Part shown: positions 10,168 through 22,830 of the stretch, in pieces
Numbering within the stretch: position 1 is the stretch's first letter
Layout of the letters: each line of letters opens with the position of its first letter
Assembly (NCBI GenBank): GCA_030522415.1
Contig: CM060124.1
Span: forward strand, 22,864,454-22,928,453
Length of the DNA: 64,000 nt
Reading direction: 5' to 3'
DNA from: Channallabes apus
Taxonomy: Eukaryota; Chordata; Actinopteri; Siluriformes; Clariidae
Made by a program: the position numbers and the translations under genes
The notes under the pieces: generated by a model
The model's database searches: none
The model's input: only the letters and a program-made list of their open reading frames with translations
What the model was told of the DNA's origin: nothing

Positions 10168-10390
10168 TTGTGTGAGAAAACCGCTTTCCTGAGCTCCTAC
10201 AGAGCTAAGAACGGAGCAAACGGTTTATCTCACCGTCTTGTGCATGAAAGTGAATGAGATGATCATTTTCAATAAATTAATGCATTCTTTGCATACATGT
10301 TGAAAAACAACTTTTTTGTTATTCTTCTCACTTTGTTCCAGAAATATTAATACAAACTCATTTTGTTTGTTTTACATAACTATACATTAG
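10168..10390 (+). repeat. Cm monomer exemplar (223 bp)
   Basis: C-family core with GGAGC/AACGG, GAATGAG and CAACTTTTTT, and a single CTT in TTATTCTTCTCAC, which makes it 3 bp short. The AGAAATATT tail is of I type. It is followed by Cc throughout the centre. In the right domain a version with GCAGC/AACGC appears at 52713, 54072, 54750, 59735, 60410 and 63813. Confidence 0.88.
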
Positions 10391-10616
10391 TTGTGTGAGA
10401 AAACCGCTTTCCTGAGCACCTACAGAGCTAAGAACGCAGCAAACGCTTTATCTCACCGTCTTGTGCATGAAAGTGAATGAGATGATCATTTTCAATAAAT
10501 TAATGCATTCTTTGCATACATGTTGAAAAACTACTTTTTTGTTATTCTTTTTCTCACTTTGTTCCAGGAAAATTAATACAAACTCATTTTGTTTGTTTTA
10601 CATAACTATACATTAG

Positions 10617-13105
10617 TTGTGTGAGAAAACCGCTTTCCTGAGCTCCTACAGAGCTAAGAACGCAGCAAACGCTTTATCTCACCGTTTTGTGCATGAAAGT
10701 GATAGAGATGATCATTTTCAATACATTAATGCAATCTTTGCATACATGTTGAAAAACAACTTTTTTGTTATTCTTCTTCTCACTTTGTTCCAGAAATATT
10801 AATACAAACTCATTTTGTTTGTTTTACATAACTATACATTAGTTGTGTGAGAAAACCGCTTTCCTGAGGTCCTACAGAGCTAAGAACGCAGCAAACGCTT
10901 TATCTCACCGTCTTGTGCATGAAAGTGAAAGAGATGATCATTTTCAATACATTAATGTATTCTTTGCATACATGTTGGAAAACAACGTTTTTGTTATTCT
11001 TTTTCTAAATTTATTTCAGGAAAATGAAAAAAAAAACCTCATTTTGTTTGTTTTACATAACTATACATTAGTTGTGTGAGAAAACCGCTTTCCTGAGCTC
11101 CTACAGAGCTAAGAACGGAGCAAACGGTTTATCTCACCGTCTTGTGCATGAAAGTGAAAGAGATGATCATTTTCAATAAATTAATGCATTCTTTGCATAC
11201 ATGTTGAAAAACTACTTTTTTGTTATTCTTTTTCTCACTTTGCTCCAGAAAAATTAATACAAACTCATTTTGTTTGTTTTACATAACTATACATTAGTTG
11301 TGTGAGAAAACCGCTTTCCTGAGGTCCTACAGAGCTAAGAACGCAGCAAACGCTTTATCTCACCGTTTTGTGCATGAAAGTGATAGAGATGATCATTTTC
11401 AATACATTAATGCAATCTTTGCATACATGTTGAAAAACAACTTTTTTGTTATTCTTCTCACTTTGTTCCAGAAATATTAATACAAACTCATTTTGTTTGT
11501 TTTACATAATTATACATTAGTTGTGTGAGAAAACCGCTTTCCTGAGCACCTACAGAGCTAAGAACGCAGCAAACGCTTTATCTCACCGTCTTGTGCATGA
11601 AAGTGAATGAGATGATCATTTTCAATAAATTAATGCATTCTTTGCATACATGTTGAAAAACTACTTTTTTGTTATTCTTTTTCTCACTTTGTTCCAGGAA
11701 AATTAATACAAACTCATTTTGTTTGTTTTACATAACTATACATTAGTTGTGTGAGAAAACCGCTTTCCTGAGCTCCTACAGAGCTAAGAACGCAGCAAAC
11801 GCTTTATCTCACCGTTTTGTGCATGAAAGTGATAGAGATGATCATTTTCAATACATTAATGCAATCTTTGCATACATGTTGAAAAACAACTTTTTTGTTA
11901 TTCTTCTTCTCACTTTGTTCCAGAAATATTAATACAAACTCATTTTGTTTGTTTTACATAACTATACATTAGTTGTGTGAGAAAACCGCTTTCCTGAGCT
12001 CCTACAGAGCTAAGAACGCAGCAAACGCTTTATCTCACCGTCTTGTGCATGAAAGTGAAAGAGATGATCATTTTCAATACATTAATGTATTCTTTGCATA
12101 CATGTTGAAAAACAACGTTTTTGTTATTCTTTTTCTCAATTTATTTAAGGAAAATGAAAAAAAAAACCTCATTTTGTTTGTTTTACATAACTATACATTA
12201 CTTGTGTGAGAAAACCGCTTTCCTGAGCACCTACAGAGCTAAGAACGCAGCAAACGCTTTATCTCACCGTCTTGTGCATGAAAGTGAAAGAGATGATCAT
12301 TTTCAATACATTAATGCAATCTTTGCATACATGTTGAAAAACAACTTTTTTGTTATTCTTCTTCTCACTTTGTTCCAGAAATATTAATACAAACTCATTT
12401 TGTTTGTTTTACATAACTATACATTAGTTGTGTGAGAAAACCGCTTTCCTGAGCTCCTACAGAGCTAAGAACGCAGCAAACGCTTTATCTCACCGTCATG
12501 TGCATGAAAGTGAAAGAGATGATCATTTTCAATACATTAATGTATTCTTTGCATACATGTTGAAAAACAACGTTTTTGTTATTCTTTTTCTAAATTTATT
12601 TAAGGAAAATGAAAAAAAAAACCTCATTTTGTTTGTTTTACATAACTATACATTACTTGTGTGAGAAAACCGCTTTCCTGAGCTCCTACAGAGCTAAGAA
12701 CGGAGCAAACGGTTTATCTCACCGTCTTGTGCATGAAAGTGAATGAGATGATCATTTTCAATAAATTAATGCATTCTTTGCATACATGTTGAAAAACAAC
12801 TTTTTTGTTATTCTTCTCACTTTGTTCCAGAAATATTAATACAAACTCATTTTGTTTGTTTTACATAACTATACATTAGTTGTGTGAGAAAACCGCTTTC
12901 CTGAGCACCTACAGAGCTAAGAACGCAGCAAACGCTTTATCTCACCGTCTTGTGCATGAAAGTGAATGAGATGATCATTTTCAATAAATTAATGCATTCT
13001 TTGCATACATGTTGAAAAACTACTTTTTTGTTATTCTTTTTCTCACTTTGTTCCAGGAAAATTAATACAAACTCATTTTGTTTGTTTTACATAACTATAC
13101 ATTAG
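10617..13105 (+). repeat. Central 11-mer: If Ve Ck Ir Cc If Va Ix Vh Cm Cc (2,489 bp)
   Basis: Shares its first six monomers with the 13-mer but carries Va-Ix-Vh in place of Va-Ig-Va-Ig-Vh. The Va at 11973 begins as Va (CTCAATTT) and ends as Vh (ATTTAAGG, ATTACTTG), marking the exchange. Confidence 0.88.
11298..11520 (+). repeat. Ir monomer exemplar (223 bp)
   Basis: I-family core with GAGGTCC, CGTTTTG and GATAGAG, and a single CTT (3 bp short). Two tail alleles exist. ACATAATTATAC follows at 11298, 16728, 21253, 23512, 28037, 30300, 33463, 34367 and 35271. ACATAACTATAC follows at 8354, 13784, 18984, 25768, 32104, 37985, 43880, 45694 and 49087. The first Ir (8354) also has GATAAAACC instead of GAGAAAACC. 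Confidence 0.88.
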
Positions 13106-16046
13106 TTGTGTGAGAAAACCGCTTTCCTGAGCTCCTACAGAGCTAAGAACGCAGCAAACGCTTTATCTCACCGTTTTGTGCATGAAAGTGATAGAGATGA
13201 TCATTTTCAATACATTAATGCAATCTTTGCATACATGTTGAAAAACAACTTTTTTGTTATTCTTCTTCTCACTTTGTTCCAGAAATATTAATACAAACTC
13301 ATTTTGTTTGTTTTACATAACTATACATTAGTTGTGTGAGAAAACCGCTTTCCTGAGGTCCTACAGAGCTAAGAACGCAGCAAACGCTTTATCTCACCGT
13401 CTTGTGCATGAAAGTGAAAATGATCATTTTCAATAAATTAATGTATTCTTTGCATACATGTTGGAAAACAACGTTTTTGTTATTCTTTTTCTAAATTTAT
13501 TTCAGGAAAATGAAAAAAAAAACCTCATTTTGTTTGTTTTACATAACTATACATTAGTTGTGTGAGAAAACCGCTTTCCTGAGCTCCTACAGAGCTAAGA
13601 ACGGAGCAAACGGTTTATCTCACCGTCTTGTGCATGAAAGTGAAAGAGATGATCATTTTCAATAAATTAATGCATTCTTTGCATACATGTTGAAAAACTA
13701 CTTTTTTGTTATTCTTTTTCTCACTTTGCTCCAGAAAAATTAATACAAACTCATTTTGTTTGTTTTACATAACTATACATTAGTTGTGTGAGAAAACCGC
13801 TTTCCTGAGGTCCTACAGAGCTAAGAACGCAGCAAACGCTTTATCTCACCGTTTTGTGCATGAAAGTGATAGAGATGATCATTTTCAATACATTAATGCA
13901 ATCTTTGCATACATGTTGAAAAACAACTTTTTTGTTATTCTTCTCACTTTGTTCCAGAAATATTAATACAAACTCATTTTGTTTGTTTTACATAACTATA
14001 CATTAGTTGTGTGAGAAAACCGCTTTCCTGAGCACCTACAGAGCTAAGAACGCAGCAAACGCTTTATCTCACCGTCTTGTGCATGAAAGTGAATGAGATG
14101 ATCATTTTCAATAAATTAATGCATTCTTTGCATACATGTTGAAAAACTACTTTTTTGTTATTCTTTTTCTCACTTTGTTCCAGGAAAATTAATACAAACT
14201 CATTTTGTTTGTTTTACATAACTATACATTAGTTGTGTGAGAAAACCGCTTTCCTGAGCTCCTACAGAGCTAAGAACGCAGCAAACGCTTTATCTCACCG
14301 TTTTGTGCATGAAAGTGATAGAGATGATCATTTTCAATACATTAATGCAATCTTTGCATACATGTTGAAAAACAACTTTTTTGTTATTCTTCTTCTCACT
14401 TTGTTCCAGAAATATTAATACAAACTCATTTTGTTTGTTTTACATAACTATACATTAGTTGTGTGAGAAAACCGCTTTCCTGAGCTCCTACAGAGCTAAG
14501 AACGCAGCAAACGCTTTATCTCACCGTCTTGTGCATGAAAGTGAAAGAGATGATCATTTTCAATACATTAATGTATTCTTTGCATACATGTTGAAAAACA
14601 ACGTTTTTGTTATTCTTTTTCTCAATTTATTTCAGGAAAATGAAAAAAAAAACCTCATTTTGTTTGTTTTACATAACTATACATTAGTTGTGTGAGAAAA
14701 CCGCTTTCCTGAGCTCCTACAGAGCTAAGAACGGAGCAAACGGTTTATCTCACCGTTTTGTGCATGAAAGTGATAGAGATGATCATTTTCAATACATTAA
14801 TGCAATCTTTGCATACATGTTGAAAAACAACTTTTTTGTTATTCTTCTTCTCACTTTGTTCCAGAAATATTAATACAAACTCATTTTGTTTGTTTTACAT
14901 AACTATACATTAGTTGTGTGAGAAAACCGCTTTCCTGAGCTCCTACAGAGCTAAGAACGCAGCAAACGCTTTATCTCACCGTCTTGTGCATGAAAGTGAA
15001 AGAGATGATCATTTTCAATACATTAATGTATTCTTTGCATACATGTTGAAAAACAACGTTTTTGTTATTCTTTTTCTCAATTTATTTCAGGAAAATGAAA
15101 AAAAAAACCTCATTTTGTTTGTTTTACATAACTATACATTAGTTGTGTGAGAAAACCGCTTTCCTGAGCTCCTACAGAGCTAAGAACGGAGCAAACGGTT
15201 TATCTCACCGTTTTGTGCATGAAAGTGATAGAGATGATCATTTTCAATACATTAATGCAAACTTTGCATACATGTTGAAAAACAACTTTTTTGTTATTCT
15301 TCTTCTCACTTTGTTCCAGAAATATTAATACAAACTCATTTTGTTTGTTTTACATAACTATACATTAGTTGTGTGAGAAAACCGCTTTCCTGAGCTCCTA
15401 CAGAGCTAAGAACGCAGCAAACGCTTTATCTCACCGTCATGTGCATGAAAGTGAAAGAGATGATCATTTTCAATACATTAATGTATTCTTTGCATACATG
15501 TTGAAAAACAACGTTTTTGTTATTCTGTTTCTAAATTTATTTAAGGAAAATGAAAAAAAAAACCTCATTTTGTTTGTTTTACATAACTATACATTACTTG
15601 TGTGAGAAAACCGCTTTCCTGAGCTCCTACAGAGCTAAGAACGGAGCAAACGGTTTATCTCACCGTCTTGTGCATGAAAGTGAATGAGATGATCATTTTC
15701 AATAAATTAATGCATTCTTTGCATACATGTTGAAAAACAACTTTTTTGTTATTCTTCTCACTTTGTTCCAGAAATATTAATACAAACTCATTTTGTTTGT
15801 TTTACATAACTATACATTAGTTGTGTGAGAAAACCGCTTTCCTGAGCACCTACAGAGCTAAGAACGCAGCAAACGCTTTATCTCACCGTCTTGTGCATGA
15901 AAGTGAATGAGATGATCATTTTCAATAAATTAATGCATTCTTTGCATACATGTTGAAAAACTACTTTTTTGTTATTCTTTTTCTCACTTTGTTCCAGGAA
16001 AATTAATACAAACTCATTTTGTTTGTTTTACATAACTATACATTAG
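13106..16046 (+). repeat. Central 13-mer with Ved (2,941 bp)
   Basis: If Ved Ck Ir Cc If Va Ig Va Ig Vh Cm Cc. First copy of the 3-bp-deleted Ved. Its Cc at 14007 still has GAGCTAAGAACG, unlike the later Ved-containing units. The Ig at 15143 has a private GCAAACTTTG variant. Confidence 0.9.
13332..13557 (+). repeat. Ved monomer exemplar (226 bp, 3-bp deletion)
   Basis: Ve-type unit in which GTGAAAGAGATGATC has become GTGAAAATGATC, linked to C108A (AATAAATTAATGTATTC). It occurs exactly four times: 13332, 18532, 25316 and 31652. Spacings are 5,200, 6,784 and 6,336 bp, so it works as a once-per-unit marker of the higher-order repeat. Confidence 0.9.
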
Positions 16047-18305
16047 TTGTGTGAGAAAACCGCTTTCCTGAGCTCCTACAGAGCTAAGAACGCAGCAAAC
16101 GCTTTATCTCACCGTTTTGTGCATGAAAGTGATAGAGATGATCATTTTCAATACATTAATGCAATCTTTGCATACATGTTGAAAAACAACTTTTTTGTTA
16201 TTCTTCTTCTCACTTTGTTCCAGAAATATTAATACAAACTCATTTTGTTTGTTTTACATAACTATACATTAGTTGTGTGAGAAAACCGCTTTCCTGAGGT
16301 CCTACAGAGCTAAGAACGCAGCAAACGCTTTATCTCACCGTCTTGTGCATGAAAGTGAAAGAGATGATCATTTTCAATACATTAATGTATTCTTTGCATA
16401 CATGTTGGAAAACAACGTTTTTGTTATTCTTTTTCTAAATTTATTTCAGGAAAATGAAAAAAAAAACCTCATTTTGTTTGTTTTACATAACTATACATTA
16501 GTTGTGTGAGAAAACCGCTTTCCTGAGCTCCTACAGAGCTAAGAACGGAGCAAACGGTTTATCTCACCGTCTTGTGCATGAAAGTGAAAGAGATGATCAT
16601 TTTCAATAAATTAATGCATTCTTTGCATACATGTTGAAAAACTACTTTTTTGTTATTCTTTTTCTCACTTTGCTCCAGAAAAATTAATACAAACTCATTT
16701 TGTTTGTTTTACATAACTATACATTAGTTGTGTGAGAAAACCGCTTTCCTGAGGTCCTACAGAGCTAAGAACGCAGCAAACGCTTTATCTCACCGTTTTG
16801 TGCATGAAAGTGATAGAGATGATCATTTTCAATACATTAATGCAATCTTTGCATACATGTTGAAAAACAACTTTTTTGTTATTCTTCTCACTTTGTTCCA
16901 GAAATATTAATACAAACTCATTTTGTTTGTTTTACATAATTATACATTAGTTGTGTGAGAAAACCGCTTTCCTGAGCACCTACAGAGCTAAGAACGCAGC
17001 AAACGCTTTATCTCACCGTCTTGTGCATGAAAGTGAATGAGATGATCATTTTCAATAAATTAATGCATTCTTTGCATACATGTTGAAAAACTACTTTTTT
17101 GTTATTCTTTTTCTCACTTTGTTCCAGGAAAATTAATACAAACTCATTTTGTTTGTTTTACATAACTATACATTAGTTGTGTGAGAAAACCGCTTTCCTG
17201 AGCTCCTACAGAGCTAAGAACGCAGCAAACGCTTTATCTCACCGTCTTGTGCATGAAAGTGAAAGAGATGATCATTTTCAATACATTAATGTATTCTTTG
17301 CATACATGTTGAAAAACAACGTTTTTGTTATTCTTTTTCTCAATTTATTTCAGGAAAATGAAAAAAAAACCTCATTTTGTTTGTTTTACATAACTATACA
17401 TTACTTGTGTGAGAAAACCGCTTTCCTGAGCTCCTACAGAGCTAAGAACGCAGCAAACGCTTTATCTCACCGTCTTGTGCATGAAAGTGAATGAGATGAT
17501 CATTTTCAATAAATTAATGCATTCTTTGCATACATGTTGAAAAACAACTTTTTTGTTATGCTTTTTCTCACTTTGTTCCAGAAAAATTAATACAAACTCA
17601 TTTTGTTTGTTTTACATAACTATACATTAGTTGTGTGAGAAAACCGCTTTCCTGAGCTCCTACAGAGCTAAGAACGCAGCAAACGCTTTATCTCACCGTC
17701 TTGTGCATGAAAGTGAAAGAGATGATCATTTTCAATACATTAATGCAATCTTTGCATACATGTTGAAAAACAACTTTTTTGTTATTCTTCTTCTCACTTT
17801 GTTCCAGAAATATTAATACAAACTCATTTTGTTTGTTTTACATAACTATACATTACTTGTGTGAGAAAACCGCTTTCCTGAGCTCCTACAGAGCTAAGAA
17901 CGGAGCAAACGGTTTATCTCACCGTCTTGTGCATGAAAGTGAATGAGATGATCATTTTCAATAAATTAATGCATTCTTTGCATACATGTTGAAAAACAAC
18001 TTTTTTGTTATTCTTCTCACTTTGTTCCAGAAATATTAATACAAACTCATTTTGTTTGTTTTACATAACTATACATTAGTTGTGTGAGAAAACCGCTTTC
18101 CTGAGCACCTACAGAGCTAAGAACGCAGCAAACGCTTTATCTCACCGTCTTGTGCATGAAAGTGAATGAGATGATCATTTTCAATAAATTAATGCATTCT
18201 TTGCATACATGTTGAAAAACTACTTTTTTGTTATTCTTTTTCTCACTTTGTTCCAGGAAAATTAATACAAACTCATTTTGTTTGTTTTACATAACTATAC
18301 ATTAG
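16047..18305 (+). repeat. Central 10-mer: If Ve Ck Ir Cc Va Ct Il Cm Cc (2,259 bp)
   Basis: Same order and length as 22831-25089, at an offset of 6,784 bp. The Va here has A9 and ends ATTACTTG, as do all Va units that precede Ct in the centre. Confidence 0.9.
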
Positions 18306-21300
18306 TTGTGTGAGAAAACCGCTTTCCTGAGCTCCTACAGAGCTAAGAACGCAGCAAACGCTTTATCTCACCGTTTTGTGCATGAAAGTGATAGAGATGA
18401 TCATTTTCAATACATTAATGCAATCTTTGCATACATGTTGAAAAACAACTTTTTTGTTATTCTTCTTCTCACTTTGTTCCAGAAATATTAATACAAACTC
18501 ATTTTGTTTGTTTTACATAACTATACATTAGTTGTGTGAGAAAACCGCTTTCCTGAGGTCCTACAGAGCTAAGAACGCAGCAAACGCTTTATCTCACCGT
18601 CTTGTGCATGAAAGTGAAAATGATCATTTTCAATAAATTAATGTATTCTTTGCATACATGTTGGAAAACAACGTTTTTGTTATTCTTTTTCTAAATTTAT
18701 TTCAGGAAAATGAAAAAAAAAACCTCATTTTGTTTGTTTTACATAACTATACATTAGTTGTGTGAGAAAACCGCTTTCCTGAGCTCCTACAGAGCTAAGA
18801 ACGGAGCAAACGGTTTATCTCACCGTCTTGTGCATGAAAGTGAAAGAGATGATCATTTTCAATAAATTAATGCATTCTTTGCATACATGTTGAAAAACTA
18901 CTTTTTTGTTATTCTTTTTCTCACTTTGCTCCAGAAAAATTAATACAAACTCATTTTGTTTGTTTTACATAACTATACATTAGTTGTGTGAGAAAACCGC
19001 TTTCCTGAGGTCCTACAGAGCTAAGAACGCAGCAAACGCTTTATCTCACCGTTTTGTGCATGAAAGTGATAGAGATGATCATTTTCAATACATTAATGCA
19101 ATCTTTGCATACATGTTGAAAAACAACTTTTTTGTTATTCTTCTCACTTTGTTCCAGAAATATTAATACAAACTCATTTTGTTTGTTTTACATAACTATA
19201 CATTAGTTGTGTGAGAAAACCGCTTTCCTGAGCACCTACAGAGCTAACAACGCAGCAAACGCTTTATCTCACCGTCTTGTGCATGAAAGTGAATGAGATG
19301 ATCATTTTCAATAAATTAATGCATTCTTTGCATACATGTTGAAAAACTACTTTTTTGTTATTCTTTTTCTCACTTTGTTCCAGGAAAATTAATACAAACT
19401 CATTTTGTTTGTTTTACATAACTATACATTAGTTGTGTGAGAAAACCGCTTTCCTGAGCTCCTACAGAGCTAAGAACGCAGCAAACGCTTTATCTCACCG
19501 TTTTGTGCATGAAAGTGATAGAGATGATCATTTTCAATACATTAATGCAATCTTTGCATACATGTTGAAAAACAACTTTTTTGTTATTCTTCTTCTCACT
19601 TTGTTCCAGAAATATTAATACAAACTCATTTTGTTTGTTTTACATAACTATACATTAGTTGTGTGAGAAAACCGCTTTCCTGAGCTCCTACAGAGCTAAG
19701 AACGCAGCAAACGCTTTATCTCACCGTCTTGTGCATGAAAGTGAAAGAGATGATCATTTTCAATACATTAATGTATTCTTTGCATACATGTTGAAAAACA
19801 ACGTTTTTGTTATTCTTTTTCTCAATTTATTTCAGGAAAATGAAAAAAAAAACCTCATTTTGTTTGTTTTACATAACTATACATTAGTTGTGTGAGAAAA
19901 CCGCTTTCCTGAGCTCCTACAGAGCTAAGAACGGAGCAAACGGTTTATCTCACCGTTTTGTGCATGAAAGTGATAGAGATGATCATTTTCAATACATTAA
20001 TGCAATCTTTGCATACATGTTGAAAAACAACTTTTTTGTTATTCTTCTTCTCACTTTGTTCCAGAAATATTAATACAAACTCATTTTGTTTGTTTTACAT
20101 AACTATACATTAGTTGTGTGAGAAAACCGCTTTCCTGAGCTCCTACAGAGCTAAGAACGCAGCAAACGCTTTATCTCACCGTCTTGTGCATGAAAGTGAA
20201 AGAGATGATCATTTTCAATACATTAATGTATTCTTTGCATACATGTTGAAAAACAACGTTTTTGTTATTCTTTTTCTCAATTTATTTCAGGAAAATGAAA
20301 AAAAAAACCTCATTTTGTTTGTTTTACATAACTATACATTAGTTGTGTGAGAAAACCGCTTTCCTGAGCTCCTACAGAGCTAAGAACGGAGCAAACGGTT
20401 TATCTCACCGTTTTGTGCATGAAAGTGATAGAGATGATCATTTTCAATACATTAATGCAATCTTTGCATACATGTTGAAAAACAACTTTTTTGTTATTCT
20501 TCTTCTCACTTTGTTCCAGAAATATTAATACAAACTCATTTTGTTTGTTTTACATAACTATACATTAGTTGTGTGAGAAAACCGCTTTCCTGAGCTCCTA
20601 CAGAGCTAAGAACGCAGCAAACGCTTTATCTCACCGTCATGTGCATGAAAGTGAAAGAGATGATCATTTTCAATACATTAATGTATTCTTTGCATACATG
20701 TTGAAAAACAACGTTTTTGTTATTCTTTTTCTAAATTTATTTAAGGAAAATGAAAAAAAAAACCTCATTTTGTTTGTTTTACATAACTATACATTACTTG
20801 TGTGAGAAAACCGCTTTCCTGAGGTCCTACAGAGCTAAGAACGCAGCAAACGCTTTATCTCACCGTCTTGTGCATGAAAGTGAAAGAGATGATCATTTTC
20901 AATACATTAATGTATTCTTTGCATACATGTTGGAAAACAACGTTTTTGTTATTCTTTTTCTAAATTTATTTCAGGAAAATGAAAAAAAAAACCTCATTTT
21001 GTTTGTTTTACATAACTATACATTAGTTGTGTGAGAAAACCGCTTTCCTGAGCTCCTACAGAGCTAAGAACGGAGCAAACGGTTTATCTCACCGTCTTGT
21101 GCATGAAAGTGAAAGAGATGATCATTTTCAATAAATTAATGCATTCTTTGCATACATGTTGAAAAACTACTTTTTTGTTATTCTTTTTCTCACTTTGCTC
21201 CAGAAAAATTAATACAAACTCATTTTGTTTGTTTTACATAACTATACATTAGTTGTGTGAGAAAACCGCTTTCCTGAGGTCCTACAGAGCTAAGAACGCA

Positions 21301-22830
21301 GCAAACGCTTTATCTCACCGTTTTGTGCATGAAAGTGATAGAGATGATCATTTTCAATACATTAATGCAATCTTTGCATACATGTTGAAAAACAACTTTT
21401 TTGTTATTCTTCTCACTTTGTTCCAGAAATATTAATACAAACTCATTTTGTTTGTTTTACATAATTATACATTAGTTGTGTGAGAAAACCGCTTTCCTGA
21501 GCACCTACAGAGCTAAGAACGCAGCAAACGCTTTATCTCACCGTCTTGTGCATGAAAGTGAATGAGATGATCATTTTCAATAAATTAATGCATTCTTTGC
21601 ATACATGTTGAAAAACTACTTTTTTGTTATTCTTTTTCTCACTTTGTTCCAGGAAAATTAATACAAACTCATTTTGTTTGTTTTACATAACTATACATTA
21701 GTTGTGTGAGAAAACCGCTTTCCTGAGCTCCTACAGAGCTAAGAACGCAGCAAACGCTTTATCTCACCGTCTTGTGCATGAAAGTGAAAGAGATGATCAT
21801 TTTCAATACATTAATGTATTCTTTGCATACATGTTGAAAAACAACGTTTTTGTTATTCTTTTTCTCAATTTATTTCAGGAAAATGAAAAAAAAACCTCAT
21901 TTTGTTTGTTTTACATAACTATACATTACTTGTGTGAGAAAACCGCTTTCCTGAGCTCCTACAGAGCTAAGAACGCAGCAAACGCTTTATCTCACCGTCT
22001 TGTGCATGAAAGTGAATGAGATGATCATTTTCAATAAATTAATGCATTCTTTGCATACATGTTGAAAAACAACTTTTTTGTTATGCTTTTTCTCACTTTG
22101 TTCCAGAAAAATTAATACAAACTCATTTTGTTTGTTTTACATAACTATACATTAGTTGTGTGAGAAAACCGCTTTCCTGAGCTCCTACAGAGCTAAGAAC
22201 GCAGCAAACGCTTTATCTCACCGTCTTGTGCATGAAAGTGAAAGAGATGATCATTTTCAATACATTAATGCAATCTTTGCATACATGTTGAAAAACAACT
22301 TTTTTGTTATTCTTCTTCTCACTTTGTTCCAGAAATATTAATACAAACTCATTTTGTTTGTTTTACATAACTATACATTACTTGTGTGAGAAAACCGCTT
22401 TCCTGAGCTCCTACAGAGCTAAGAACGGAGCAAACGGTTTATCTCACCGTCTTGTGCATGAAAGTGAATGAGATGATCATTTTCAATAAATTAATGCATT
22501 CTTTGCATACATGTTGAAAAACAACTTTTTTGTTATTCTTCTCACTTTGTTCCAGAAATATTAATACAAACTCATTTTGTTTGTTTTACATAACTATACA
22601 TTAGTTGTGTGAGAAAACCGCTTTCCTGAGCACCTACAGAGCTAAGAACGCAGCAAACGCTTTATCTCACCGTCTTGTGCATGAAAGTGAATGAGATGAT
22701 CATTTTCAATAAATTAATGCATTCTTTGCATACATGTTGAAAAACTACTTTTTTGTTATTCTTTTTCTCACTTTGTTCCAGGAAAATTAATACAAACTCA
22801 TTTTGTTTGTTTTACATAACTATACATTAG
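18306..22830 (+). repeat. Central 20-mer (4,525 bp)
   Basis: If Ved Ck Ir Cc If Va Ig Va Ig Vh, then Ve Ck Ir Cc Va Ct Il Cm Cc. It looks like the start of the 13-mer joined after Vh to the 10-mer from Ve onward; the junction is at 20798, where a GAGGTCC Ve follows a Vh ending ATTACTTG. The Cc at 19207 carries GAGCTAACAACG. Confidence 0.88.

Larger units (their letters stand above)
7673..10616 (+). repeat. Central 13-mer: If Ve Ck Ir Cc If Va Ig Va Ig Vh Cm Cc (2,944 bp)
   Basis: Complete 13-monomer block. The same order recurs at 13106-16046 (2,941 bp because of Ved) and, minus one monomer, at 37533-40247. It contains an internal duplication of a 455-bp Va-Ig dimer (9029-9483 and 9484-9938). 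Confidence 0.9.
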
